The position numbers and the translations under genes are program-made. A stretch of 32,435 nt of DNA from Acinetobacter sp. (GTDB lineage: Bacteria > Pseudomonadota > Gammaproteobacteria > Pseudomonadales > Moraxellaceae), in NCBI GenBank assembly GCA_008017315.1, contig SSHE01000082.1:1-32435 (forward strand), written 5' to 3'. The notes beneath the pieces were generated by a model. That model saw only the letters and a list, made by a program, of their open reading frames with translations. It had not been told where the DNA came from and did not search any database. Positions within the stretch are counted from its first letter, which is position 1. Each line of letters begins with the position of its first letter. Positions 7,171 to 16,473 of the stretch are shown piece after piece.

Positions 7171-9030
7171 TTATTGACGTTTCAGGTATTGATTGACTTT
7201 TTGTGCCTTGGTGGCATTTGTCCACCAGTAATCTAGCCCGATATCCAGTTTTGGCTGAACCTTAGGTTGCTCATACATATCCCAAGTGGCATACCATTCC
7301 ACCCCTTTACCATAGGTAATAATCTGATAAAAACCTGCTCGTAATAAACGGTCTAAGACTCGGGTATGCGTAATCACCTCGTCACGATTTTTAGAACGGA
7401 TCAGTTTATCAATCATGCGATCAATCACAGGATTTTTAATGCCTGAAAAATTATAATTACCCTCTTCATCGGCAGCAGAACTGCTCCAAAAACGTAATTG
7501 TTCATTGCCTGGATTTAACGACTGCGGTAATACATTGGTGGTAAGATCATAATCGTATTTACGTTTACGTTCCAAATATTGTGGCACATCAACCGAACGT
7601 ATGCTGACATCAATACCTAAACGTTTGGCATTACGAATAAAAGGCATTAAAGTTCGTTGCAAACCATCCTGATGGATTAAAAATTCAAACGCAATCGGCT
7701 GTCCTTTTTTATCCAGAAGTTTACCTTGTGGGTTAAATTTATAACCATGACTTAACAAAATTTGTCTGGCCAGCAACAAATTTTGCCGATTAAAGCCACT
7801 GGCATCGGTGACAGGATATGTCCAGTCGGATAGTACTTTTTTCTGCTCAAATGCAGATAATTGCTTGAGATATGGCGTGAGGACTGTTAATTCTGCTGGC
7901 GATGGTTTGCCCACGCCTGCCAGCTCACTATTATCAAAATAGCTTTGTAAGCGTTGATAATTACCATAAAACAATGCCTTATTCATCCATTCAAAATCAT
8001 AGGCATAGCTTAAAGCTTGACGAAAATAAATATCATTTAAGGGGGCTTTGCGGGTATTAAAGACAAAACTTTGGGTTGGGATAGGATTATGGTTTTTAAT
8101 CACCATTTTTTTAATCATCCCAGCTTTAACCGCATTAAAATCATATTCAATCGCCCAGCGACGAGACGTCATTTCCCGATGTACGGTATATTGCCCTGTT
8201 TTAAAGCCTTCAAAAGCGATATCCAAGGTGCGGTAATAGATATATTTAATCTGGTCAAAGTTATAAGCTCCCTTATTTACAGGCAAATCTTTGCCCCAAT
8301 AATTGGGATTACGCTTATAGGTGATGGCACGACCTGCATCAATTTTCGCCACCACATACGCACCACTACCGAGCGGTGCTTGCATACTGACTTTGGTAAA
8401 ATCTTTATTTTTTAAATCGTGTTCGGAAAAAATCGGGACGGTTGCCACGACGATCGGCATTTCTTTATTTTCATCGGTTTTGAAATCAAAGCGTACATCA
8501 TATTTGGAAATCGCTCTAATCTCCGCAACATCGGCAAAATACATGCGTAACCCTGGTGCACCTTCACTGAGTAGCTTTTTAAAGGTAAATTCAACATCTT
8601 TGGCTGTAACAGGTGAACCATTGCTAAAGCGTGCTTTGGGATTGATATGAAAAATGGCATATTTCGGTTTATCAGGATCATAGGTGATGCTCTGTGCCAA
8701 TAATGGATAGGCAACCCCTGCTTCATCCAGTGAATTTTTCATCAAGCCGTCATACAAATATTGCACACCATCGGCTGATGACCCTTTACCATTCATACTA
8801 TTAAAGTTATCGAATGTTCCCGTGGCAGGTAAAACCACACTGCCACCTTTGGGTGCATTGGGATTGGCATAAGGCATGGCCGATAAGTTGGCATATAAGG
8901 GCTTGGCATCCAGACTGATATAATTGAGGGTCTGTATCGCAGCAAAAAGATTGCTACTGATTGCCAAGCCAATCGCCATAACAAAACGCTGTCCAAAGCG
9001 TGGTTCTAATCCATTCAATCTACGTCCCAT
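7171..9030 (-). CDS. yejA: Periplasmic peptide-binding protein, YejA type (SBP family 5)
   Basis: This 619-residue extracellular solute-binding protein of family 5 supplies ligand to YejBEF. The N-terminus has basic residues and a hydrophobic core (FVMAIGLAISSNLFAA) ending in a signal-peptidase-like site near residue 31. The mature protein shows YANPNAPKGG, the characteristic start of this family in its YejA branch, and KDVEFTFKKLL, a usual family 5 motif. In enterobacteria Yej takes up oligopeptides and microcin C; in Agrobacterium a Yej permease imports muropeptides. GAGGA lies just before the ATG. It begins 16 bp after the murein transglycosylase gene, so both are probably on one transcript. 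The ligand is inferred, not shown. Confidence 0.88.
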   Translation of the reverse strand: MGRRLNGLEPRFGQRFVMAIGLAISSNLFAAIQTLNYISLDAKPLYANLSAMPYANPNAPKGGSVVLPATGTFDNFNSMNGKGSSADGVQYLYDGLMKNSLDEAGVAYPLLAQSITYDPDKPKYAIFHINPKARFSNGSPVTAKDVEFTFKKLLSEGAPGLRMYFADVAEIRAISKYDVRFDFKTDENKEMPIVVATVPIFSEHDLKNKDFTKVSMQAPLGSGAYVVAKIDAGRAITYKRNPNYWGKDLPVNKGAYNFDQIKYIYYRTLDIAFEGFKTGQYTVHREMTSRRWAIEYDFNAVKAGMIKKMVIKNHNPIPTQSFVFNTRKAPLNDIYFRQALSYAYDFEWMNKALFYGNYQRLQSYFDNSELAGVGKPSPAELTVLTPYLKQLSAFEQKKVLSDWTYPVTDASGFNRQNLLLARQILLSHGYKFNPQGKLLDKKGQPIAFEFLIHQDGLQRTLMPFIRNAKRLGIDVSIRSVDVPQYLERKRKYDYDLTTNVLPQSLNPGNEQLRFWSSSAADEEGNYNFSGIKNPVIDRMIDKLIRSKNRDEVITHTRVLDRLLRAGFYQIITYGKGVEWYATWDMYEQPKVQPKLDIGLDYWWTNATKAQKVNQYLKRQ

Positions 9031-9046
9031 TATATCCTCAAATGGT

Positions 9047-12000
9047 TTATGAATTTGGTACGGTCAAGGTCTGTCCAAGTTGTAATTGTGCATCAGGTTT
9101 GAGTTTATTCATCTCTGCCAATTCTTCAACCGAAATGCCGTACTGTTTTGCTAAACGAATCAGGCTATCACCACTTTTGACTTTATAGCTTAACGTCAAT
9201 TTGGGTACTTTGATGTTCTGACCAACCCGTAATTGGGTACTGGATTTTAGTTTATTTAAATCCGCCAATGCTGCTACCGAGATATGATAGCGATTTGCCA
9301 AAGCCGTTAAAGTCTCGCCTGATTTTATGCTATAACTTTCAGTCGCCCCTTTAAAGCTATCATTGCGGCTGTTGCTGTCATCGCTTACTTTCTCGGTTTT
9401 GGTAGCCTTATCCTCTTTATCCTCTTTCACGGATTCCTTAGTTGCTTTTACTGTTGCATCAAGTTTTAAGGTCACGCCACGCTGCACTTTTGCATTGGTT
9501 TTTAAATCATTAATGTTCGCCAGTTCCTGCACGCTCAGGTCAAATTTATTGGCAATACTGCTTAAAGTATCACCACTTTGCACCTTATAGCTACTAGGTT
9601 TTTCAGGTTCTGTCTGGACAACTTTTAATTTTTGCCCCACCAAAATTGCACTATTACTGTTTAAGTCATTCAGTGCAGCCAAATCAGCCAAGCTCATTTT
9701 ATGTTTTTGAGCGACAGTGCTAAGGTAATCACCTGCAACCACGGTATAAGTCGTTGTTTTTACATTCTGACTGCTATTGCTACCACGTGGCGTGGCTTGT
9801 TCCTGTTTGGCAGTCGTTTTGCTCTCGATTTTTTGTTTCGGTACATTAATTTTTTGCCCAACCAACAAATTACTGCCTGCATTTAGGTTTGGTGTTAAAG
9901 CTGCCAATTCGGCATTAGATAAATGATAACGTTCGGCAATCTGCTGCAGATATTCACCACGTTTAATACTATAGGTTTCCGTTTCAATTTTTTTCGCCAC
10001 ATCCTTATCAATAGCAACAGTTGGTTTAAAATTCTTGGGTTCAACAAAGGTCAAACGCTGTCCTATCAGCACATTACTGGTTGTGGTTAAATTATTCCAT
10101 GCTGCTAAATCCTGCAAACTCACATCATACTGCTGTGCCAAATTGGTAAGATTATCCCCAGCTTTGACCACGTATTTTTCTGGTTTACTCGGTGCGGCAA
10201 TCGTTATCGGTTTGGCATCATATAGATACAGACGTGTTCCAACAAAAAGTGGGCTCTCTATATTAATCTGATTCCATTTGGCAATATCACGCCAGTTCAC
10301 GCTATATTTAGTTGCAATAGATGCCAAAGTATCACCCGATTGTACGGTATAAAGATCACGTTTGCCTTTTGGTGCAACCACCACCACTTCGTCTTTGCTT
10401 TCAATTACGGGTTTACCTGCATTACGAGCAACAGATTCTTTATCCGCTTTCTGTACTGCTTCAGTGACTGCTTTTGGATAAGCGTAGGTAATTTTAACCT
10501 CTTCACCTTTTTGTTCGGCAATCGATTGACTACTTTGAATGGCTGTCAATTTAATATTACCATCCAGTGGGTCGATAATCTCTGTACCCTGTGGTGCAAG
10601 CTGTGCCAATTCCTGAATCACCTGCTGCTTTTCTGCTTCAGTTGGTGCAGGTTCTACAATTTTACGGATAATTTGTGCTTCTTGTTGAACCGATAATTTT
10701 GCCACTGCTGCGGTACTATTTTCCGCAAGAATGCGTTTTTTCTCAGCTTCAGTGATTGCGAGTTCAACGGCTATCGGCTTGACATTGTTTGCTGGGGTAA
10801 TGGAGACAGGTAAGCGTGGTGCACTTGGTATATCGGCATTAGCAGCAAATTGTGCCAATGCTTGAGCCCCTCTCGGTGTGACTTGTTTCACTGTAGTTGC
10901 TGCAACAATTACTGGTGGTGTGGTCATATTGGGATTTAACGGCGTTGGTGTCACCTGTGTAGTACTTGTATTCGCTGTTGTCACTGGTGTTTTTACTGTA
11001 CTTGCTGCTAAAGTAGGCAGTGGTGCAGCGCCACCTGTCCACAAACCACCAAAACCAGAAACCACTTGCATTGTACTGATTTTACTATCAACCAACTGAT
11101 TCACATCATTGGGAATCAGAATACGACGTGGGGCTAATGGATCGGTGAAATGGCCACGAGGGGCTGTATTGAGTGCATAGATGGCACCACGACTCACCCC
11201 AGTCAGCCTTGATAATTCATCCAGATTAATTGCCCCTGGAATGCTCACTTCACGAAAGTGCGGACGATTGGCAATCGCTGGTAAATTCACATTATATTGT
11301 TGAGGACTTTTAATCATCTGTGCGACAGCAAGGAAGCGTGGCACATAGTTCATGGTTTCTTCGGGTAATCTTAACGACCAATAATCTGTGGGCAAACCTG
11401 CGGCAATATTACGATTAATCGCCTGCTGAATCCGTCCAGGTCCTGCATTATAGGATGCCAGTGCCAATTCCCATGAACCAAACTGATTGTATAAACTACT
11501 TAAATATTCATAAGCTGCACGAGTAGATTCCACCACATCACGGCGACCATCATACAAATCGCTTTGTCGTAAACCGTAAATCTTGCCTGTACTTGGGATA
11601 AATTGCCACAAACCTGCTGCGGCTGCCGAACTGGTTGCGGCTGGATCATACGAACTTTCAATCACAGGTAATAGGGCAAGCTCAGTTGGAAGACCACGAC
11701 GTTCTGCTTCTTTTACCGTGTAATATAAATAACGGCTGGCACGAGCACTTAAACGATCTAAATATGGCTGCCGAGAAATAAACCAACTACGCTGTGCATT
11801 GATACGGCTATTTTGTACATTCAAATTGAGTTTAAAACCGACCGTCATGCGTCTCCAGACATCACCATAGCGAAGTACCATCAAACGGTCACTTTCTACT
11901 GCTCGCATATCTGTGGCATACAGTAAATCTTCTAGCGAATCCAAACTATCGGCATCGAGCAAATCATTTTTTGCTACTACTTTTTGACCAGACACAGATT

Positions 12001-12124
12001 TTTTTTGCGGTGTAGAACTACAACCTGAAAAAACACCTATAGAGGCGATTGCAGTCATTAGAATTGAGAGTTTAAACGTTTGATTGACTACATTTTGCCA
12101 TGCCATAGTCACTGGATTAAGCAT
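9047..12124 (-). CDS. mltD: Membrane-bound lytic murein transglycosylase D-like lipoprotein with seven LysM domains
   Basis: This 1025-residue lipoprotein has a signal with lipobox VFSGC (lipidated Cys35). The family 1 lytic transglycosylase domain spans about 115-270: LLPVIESSYDP contains catalytic Glu156, followed by AAGLWQFIPSTG and ASYNAGPGRI. A linker of about 245 residues (345-590), first Thr/Pro/Ala rich and then Glu/Lys/Gln rich, leads to seven LysM repeats beginning near 591, 650, 716, 791, 845, 930 and 979, each with the x-V-x-x-G-D/E-x-L pattern. E. coli MltD is about 450 residues with far fewer repeats. The enzyme cleaves MurNAc-GlcNAc bonds to give anhydro-muropeptides. It heads the run mltD-yejABEF with only 16 bp to yejA. 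Confidence 0.88.
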   Translation of the reverse strand: MLNPVTMAWQNVVNQTFKLSILMTAIASIGVFSGCSSTPQKKSVSGQKVVAKNDLLDADSLDSLEDLLYATDMRAVESDRLMVLRYGDVWRRMTVGFKLNLNVQNSRINAQRSWFISRQPYLDRLSARASRYLYYTVKEAERRGLPTELALLPVIESSYDPAATSSAAAAGLWQFIPSTGKIYGLRQSDLYDGRRDVVESTRAAYEYLSSLYNQFGSWELALASYNAGPGRIQQAINRNIAAGLPTDYWSLRLPEETMNYVPRFLAVAQMIKSPQQYNVNLPAIANRPHFREVSIPGAINLDELSRLTGVSRGAIYALNTAPRGHFTDPLAPRRILIPNDVNQLVDSKISTMQVVSGFGGLWTGGAAPLPTLAASTVKTPVTTANTSTTQVTPTPLNPNMTTPPVIVAATTVKQVTPRGAQALAQFAANADIPSAPRLPVSITPANNVKPIAVELAITEAEKKRILAENSTAAVAKLSVQQEAQIIRKIVEPAPTEAEKQQVIQELAQLAPQGTEIIDPLDGNIKLTAIQSSQSIAEQKGEEVKITYAYPKAVTEAVQKADKESVARNAGKPVIESKDEVVVVAPKGKRDLYTVQSGDTLASIATKYSVNWRDIAKWNQINIESPLFVGTRLYLYDAKPITIAAPSKPEKYVVKAGDNLTNLAQQYDVSLQDLAAWNNLTTTSNVLIGQRLTFVEPKNFKPTVAIDKDVAKKIETETYSIKRGEYLQQIAERYHLSNAELAALTPNLNAGSNLLVGQKINVPKQKIESKTTAKQEQATPRGSNSSQNVKTTTYTVVAGDYLSTVAQKHKMSLADLAALNDLNSNSAILVGQKLKVVQTEPEKPSSYKVQSGDTLSSIANKFDLSVQELANINDLKTNAKVQRGVTLKLDATVKATKESVKEDKEDKATKTEKVSDDSNSRNDSFKGATESYSIKSGETLTALANRYHISVAALADLNKLKSSTQLRVGQNIKVPKLTLSYKVKSGDSLIRLAKQYGISVEELAEMNKLKPDAQLQLGQTLTVPNS

Positions 12125-12248
12125 AGGTAATTATTCCAAGTTTCTAAAGTATAAATTTTTGAATCAGTATTGTAGTAGAGCAATCATGCTTTACAAGGCA
12201 ATTTTATGTATTAGATTCACTGTAAATGTTACAAGACATTAAAACAAA

Positions 12249-12290
12249 ATAGGCTTGCCGAACATTTGCACAAAAATGCCCAGCCGCCTA
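12249..12290 (-). terminator. Probable Rho-independent terminator after the maoC-like gene
   Basis: On the minus strand ATAGGC (12285-12290) pairs with GCCTAT (12249-12254), with a further partly paired interior. The T-rich stretch TTTTGTTTT follows. It lies about 30 bp after the stop codon. The stem is imperfect, so confidence is moderate. Confidence 0.45.
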
Positions 12291-12322
12291 TCATTTTGCC
12301 AGAACTCATCTGACTACATCCA

Positions 12323-13177
12323 TTATAAAGTAACCACTTCACCACTTAAATGCGGTTTATGGCTCTTTACATTACGCACCAAAAGCTCAGTTGTTTTACC
12401 TTCTACTGCTGTTAAAAATTCAACCGTTGAGGGTAAGAACATCGGTAATTTAAACCAAACATCTGCACGATAAGCGGCTGGTAAAGTAACGGATGACAAC
12501 ACTTTTGCCTTACTCCACATACCATGTGCAATCGCAGACTTAAAACCAAAGGCTTTAGCAGTCACCGCATGGATATGAATCAGGTTAAAATCACCTGAAA
12601 TCATGGCATAACGACGACCTGTATTTTCTGCCAAAGTCCAAGTCGCTTGAACTTGATAATCAGGTGTTTGTTCAGTTTTGGTTTTTTCAGCTACTTTGTT
12701 GGTCACTTTTTGACGAGCAAGATAAGTGGTCAAACCTTCAAATACAACCTCATCAGCTACTTTTGCAGTGATGATAAAATCAAACTGCAAACCTTTATCA
12801 TGTGGCTGTAATTCACCAAATTTACAGGATAACTGCATCGTTTCAGTGGCTTGTATCACACGATACTGTTTAATCTGATTACGAATATGTACTAGACCTA
12901 ACAATGCGAATGGAAATGGCTCACTGGTCATCATGTGCATTTGTAGGCTTTGTGCCAGCACAGCAAGATACATGGCAGGAACAGTACCGTTATGGTCAAA
13001 GCCACAAATCCGATTGTATTTTGCCAAATGTTCTGGTGCAATCACAAGACGATCCACCACATATTCTACTTGTGGTAGGTTTTTTTCTTTTGATTGTGTT
13101 TTGTTGATTAAACCTTGAATCACTTTTGGGTAAGCAGCATATGCTTTGGGTAATTCATCAAAATGACGAGTTCTCAT
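12323..13177 (-). CDS. MaoC-like (R)-specific enoyl thioester hydratase
   Basis: This 284-residue protein has a double hot-dog architecture. The C-terminal half has the hydratase 2 signature: SGDFNLIHIHAVTAKAFGF with catalytic Asp196 and His201, then AIAHGMWS (HGM at 218-220). The N-terminal half lacks that motif and is probably the degenerate hot-dog seen in two-domain MaoC proteins. The family hydrates trans-2-enoyl thioesters to (R)-3-hydroxyacyl thioesters, or runs in reverse. Gene context (long FabG upstream, divergent thiolase) matches the mycobacterial htdX-fabG4-fadA2 arrangement. GAGG lies nine bases before the ATG. A terminator-like hairpin separates it from fabG. Confidence 0.82.
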   Translation of the reverse strand: MRTRHFDELPKAYAAYPKVIQGLINKTQSKEKNLPQVEYVVDRLVIAPEHLAKYNRICGFDHNGTVPAMYLAVLAQSLQMHMMTSEPFPFALLGLVHIRNQIKQYRVIQATETMQLSCKFGELQPHDKGLQFDFIITAKVADEVVFEGLTTYLARQKVTNKVAEKTKTEQTPDYQVQATWTLAENTGRRYAMISGDFNLIHIHAVTAKAFGFKSAIAHGMWSKAKVLSSVTLPAAYRADVWFKLPMFLPSTVEFLTAVEGKTTELLVRNVKSHKPHLSGEVVTL

Positions 13178-13202
13178 GGCTTGAACCTCTATTCTTTAAT
13201 AT

Positions 13203-13228
13203 AAAAAAGAGGGTGATAACCACCCTCT
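13203..13228 (-). terminator. Rho-independent terminator or attenuator between fabG and the maoC-like gene
   Basis: On the minus strand AGAGGGTG (13221-13228), loop GTTAT, then CACCCTCT (13208-13215) run directly into six T. This is a textbook intrinsic terminator, yet the next gene on the same strand starts only 26 bp later. Confidence 0.8.
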
Positions 13229-13255
13229 CACAGTGTTTGTGCTCAGGTTTTAAGT

Positions 13256-14647
13256 TTAAGCACCCAATAAACTTTGACCACACACACGTACGACATTACC
13301 ATTTAGACCCGTTGATGCAGTTGATGCAAAATAGGCAATGGTTTCTGCAACATCAACAGGTAAACCCCCTTGGCTCATGGAGTTCATACGACGACCTGCT
13401 TCACGAATCGCAAATGGAATAGCAGCCGTCATTTGTGTTTCGATAAAGCCTGGTGCAACTGCATTAATGGTAATACCATTGCTCAATGTCGGTGCAGTAA
13501 ATTTCACCAAACCAATCACACCTGCCTTTGACGCTGCATAGTTGGTCTGACCTAAATTACCTGCAATACCACTGATCGAAGATACACAAATAATGCGACC
13601 GTTGGCATTTAAACCATCATTGTTCAATAAATATTGATTGACACGTTCATTCGAAGCAAGGTTAATATTAATCACCATGTCCCAAAGTTCAGGCTTCATA
13701 TTGGCTAAAGTTTTGTCACGTGTGACACCTGCATTATGCACGATAATATCCAAACCGCCTTTACTTGCCGCTGCCGCTTTGATTTTTTCACCTGCATCAT
13801 TGGCAGTAATATCCAGTGTCAATACCGAACCGCCAATTTCCCCTGCAACACGCTCAAGGTCAGCCTGTTGTTGTGGCACATCCAAACAAATCACGTGTGC
13901 ACCATCACGTGCCAATACGTGAGCAATCGCTTCACCAATACCACGGCTTGCACCTGTCACCACCGCAGTCTTACCTGCCAATGGCTGATTCCAGTCCACT
14001 TTCACAGTATCCGCTTGAGATACACGAATCACCTGACCAGATACATAAGCCGAACGTGGTGACAATAAGAAACGTAAAGTTGATTCAAGATTTGCTTCTG
14101 CACCTGCATCAACATAAACCAATTCAGCTGTTGAACCCTTTTTAAATTCTTTACCTACAGCTTTAACAAAACCTTCCAATGCACGTTGTGCCAATGCAGC
14201 AGATACACTGCCAGCAGTTTCAGGTGTGGTACCAATCACAATCACACGACCAGAGACCTCTACTTGGCGAGCAACTGGATTAAAAAAGTTGTACAATTCT
14301 TTTAATTGTTCAGCAGATTGAATCCCTGACGCATCAAATACCAATGCTTTAAATTTAGATTCTTTATCACCGCTATTAAAAGCACGCAAATTCAACCCTG
14401 CTTTTGCAGCAGTTTGTTGTAACGTTGAATTGTTGCCTGCATAAGCATCGGCATGAATATTTGCCAATACCTGACTAATCGCAGCCGATAGCGTACTATT
14501 TGCTGCCGCACCCAATAAGATTGCACCATTAATCACAGGTTGCCCTGCAACAAAACGATCTAATGCGATAGGCGATGGTAAGCCAAGATTTTTGATCACG
14601 AACTTGCCGATGGGTGATTTTGCGAAAGTTTGATACTGGTCAGACAT
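13256..14647 (-). CDS. Long 3-oxoacyl thioester reductase of the SDR family, FabG4-like
   Basis: This protein has 463 residues, about twice the usual FabG length of roughly 245. Residues 1-215 form an N-terminal domain without classical SDR motifs. The C-terminal domain is a complete SDR: TGASRGIG (231-238) for NAD(P), NAGV (305-308), catalytic Ser357 and Tyr370-x3-Lys374. This layout is that of high-molecular-weight FabG (FabG4), whose N-terminal half is flavodoxin-like. It interconverts 3-oxoacyl and (R)-3-hydroxyacyl thioesters and can partner the MaoC-like hydratase downstream. I chose the ATG at 14645-14647, where MSDQYQTFAKSP begins, because upstream codons show no coding character. Confidence 0.85.
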   Translation of the reverse strand: MSDQYQTFAKSPIGKFVIKNLGLPSPIALDRFVAGQPVINGAILLGAAANSTLSAAISQVLANIHADAYAGNNSTLQQTAAKAGLNLRAFNSGDKESKFKALVFDASGIQSAEQLKELYNFFNPVARQVEVSGRVIVIGTTPETAGSVSAALAQRALEGFVKAVGKEFKKGSTAELVYVDAGAEANLESTLRFLLSPRSAYVSGQVIRVSQADTVKVDWNQPLAGKTAVVTGASRGIGEAIAHVLARDGAHVICLDVPQQQADLERVAGEIGGSVLTLDITANDAGEKIKAAAASKGGLDIIVHNAGVTRDKTLANMKPELWDMVININLASNERVNQYLLNNDGLNANGRIICVSSISGIAGNLGQTNYAASKAGVIGLVKFTAPTLSNGITINAVAPGFIETQMTAAIPFAIREAGRRMNSMSQGGLPVDVAETIAYFASTASTGLNGNVVRVCGQSLLGA

Positions 14648-14753
14648 AGTTTTTTCTCTATTAAATGCTAACAGCTCAACATGATAAACAAAAACACCAT
14701 GAAAACTGTTATGCAACTGTATTGAAGTAGAATAATTGCACTTTGTTTATTAT

Positions 14754-14783
14754 AATACTTGAGAATTATTTATGAATACTTGA
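14754..14783. repeat. Two direct repeats in the fabG/thiolase divergent promoter region
   Basis: AATACTTGA occurs at 14754-14762 and again at 14775-14783, 21 bp apart, two helical turns. They lie in the 235-bp intergenic region, the first overlapping a TATAAT at 14751-14756, and could be a regulator binding pair. No regulator is identified. Confidence 0.4.
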
Positions 14784-14882
14784 CCTGATTGCCTTATTCA
14801 ATGTCATTCTAGTCAATACGATATAGTCTGCTTTATGATAAGGTAGGCATCACAAAAATCATTAAAACGCTTGGAAACCTTT

Positions 14883-16457
14883 ATGAGCAATTCATCTCCA
14901 GAACATCCAGTATCGTCTGATTCAGCTACATCTGCAGTGTCAGAAACATCAACTGCCACCAAAACAGCTACTACGCCTGCGAAAAAAACCGCAACAAAAA
15001 GTCGTAGCAAACCAGCAGCTACAGTTAAGGCAACAACGCCTACAACACCAAAAGCTGCAACGAATGCTGCACAGAATACAGCACCTACAACACCTGAAGC
15101 TCCCCCTGTAGTGAGCACTACACCTACAGAGATTGCTATACAAGAATCAACCCCAACTTCTCCATCTCAGGACAAAACCATGACTCAAACTGTTCGTCGT
15201 GTCGCTATCATTGGCGGAAACCGTATTCCTTTCGCTCGTTCAAATGGTGCTTATTTCAAAGCATCTAACATGGATATGTTCACTGCTGCACTCAATGGTC
15301 TCGTAGAGCGTTACAAATTACAAGGTCAGCGTTTGGGTGAAGTGGTTGCTGGTGCGGTACTTAAGCATAGCCGTGACTTCAACATGACGCGTGAATGTGT
15401 ATTAAGCACAGCACTTGCACCTGAAACACCAGCTTATGATATCCAACAAGCTTGTGGCACGGGTTTACAAGCGGCATTTTTGGTTGCCAACAAAATTGCA
15501 CTCGGTCAAATCGAAGTAGGTATCGCTGGTGGTGTAGATACCACTTCTGATGCACCCATCGCATTTGGTGACGGCTTACGTAAAGCTCTACTTGAGCTTA
15601 ATATTGCCAAAACAGGTAAAGATCGTTTAAAAGCATTGACAAAAATCAATGTTAAGGACTTGATGGATGCACCGAAAAATGGTGAACCACGTACTGGTCT
15701 TGCGATGGGTGATCACGCAGCAATCACTGCACTAGAGTGGAATATTGCTCGTGAGGCACAGGACGAATTAGCAGCTTCTTCACACCAAAAAATGGCAAAA
15801 GCCTATGAAGATGGTTTCTTTGCCGATTTAATCACACCATTTATGGGTCTTGAGCGTGATAACAACTTACGTGCAGATTCAAGTGTAGAAAAACTGGCAA
15901 AATTAAAACCTGTATTTGGTAAAGGTGAAAATGCAACCATGACAGCAGGTAATTCTACACCGCTGACCGATGGTGCATCATGTGTTTTACTTGCCTCTGA
16001 AGAATGGGCAAAAGCCAATGGACATGAAGTTCTTGCATATCTAACATTCTCTGAAACTGCAGCGATCGATTTTGTCGAAAAGAAAGAAGGTCTATTGATG
16101 GCACCTGCTTACGCAGTACCACGTATGCTTGAACGTGCTGGTCTTACACTACAAGACTTTGATTACTACGAAATCCACGAAGCATTTGCATCACAAGTAT
16201 TATCTACCCTTAAAGCGTGGGAAGATGAAAAATTCTGTAAAGAACGTTTAGGTCTTGACGCACCTTTAGGCTCAATCGACCGTGCAAAATTGAATGTTAA
16301 AGGTTCTTCTTTGGCAGCAGGTCATCCATTTGCAGCAACTGGTGGTCGTATCATCGCTACCGCCGCAAAATTACTCAATCAAAAAGGTTCTGGTCGTATA
16401 CTGGTTTCTATCTGTGCGGCTGGTGGTCAAGGTGTTGTAGCGATTATCGAAAAATAA
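14883..16457 (+). CDS. Acetyl-CoA acyltransferase (thiolase), FadI-like, with Ala/Thr/Lys-rich N-terminal extension
   Basis: This 524-residue thiolase (from the ATG at 14883) has nucleophile Cys191 in QQACGTG, His481 in AAGHPFAATGGR and the second Cys511 in ICAAGGQG. The insert around KALTKINVKDLMDAP and GLAMGD resembles the FadI branch. It should catalyse thiolytic cleavage of 3-oxoacyl-CoA or the reverse condensation. The first 99 residues are low complexity (Ala, Thr, Pro, Ser, Lys), with a KK-TATK-SRSKP basic core, and have no thiolase homology. An internal in-frame ATG at 15180 (MTQTVRR) has AGGA seven bases upstream and would give a 425-residue protein of normal thiolase length. It is divergent from fabG and ends in a strong terminator. 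Confidence 0.88.
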   Translation: MSNSSPEHPVSSDSATSAVSETSTATKTATTPAKKTATKSRSKPAATVKATTPTTPKAATNAAQNTAPTTPEAPPVVSTTPTEIAIQESTPTSPSQDKTMTQTVRRVAIIGGNRIPFARSNGAYFKASNMDMFTAALNGLVERYKLQGQRLGEVVAGAVLKHSRDFNMTRECVLSTALAPETPAYDIQQACGTGLQAAFLVANKIALGQIEVGIAGGVDTTSDAPIAFGDGLRKALLELNIAKTGKDRLKALTKINVKDLMDAPKNGEPRTGLAMGDHAAITALEWNIAREAQDELAASSHQKMAKAYEDGFFADLITPFMGLERDNNLRADSSVEKLAKLKPVFGKGENATMTAGNSTPLTDGASCVLLASEEWAKANGHEVLAYLTFSETAAIDFVEKKEGLLMAPAYAVPRMLERAGLTLQDFDYYEIHEAFASQVLSTLKAWEDEKFCKERLGLDAPLGSIDRAKLNVKGSSLAAGHPFAATGGRIIATAAKLLNQKGSGRILVSICAAGGQGVVAIIEK

Positions 16458-16473
16458 TCCAAGCGAAGAACAC

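Noticed and set aside
8071..8415. Plus-strand frame of 114 codons
   Set aside because: Antisense to yejA, with no start signal or family pattern.
9047..10360. Possible tandem DNA repeat or CRISPR-like array
   Set aside because: The periodicity comes from seven diverged LysM domains at protein level; DNA copies are not near-identical and spacing varies.
10340..10696. Plus-strand frame of 118 codons, Phe/Cys rich
   Set aside because: Shadow of the linker-coding part of the mltD-like gene.
14813..15118. Open frame on the minus strand, Val/Ala rich, 101 codons
   Set aside because: It is antisense to the low-complexity Ala/Thr extension of the thiolase; GC-rich repeats there keep several frames open. 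No ribosome site or recognisable domain.
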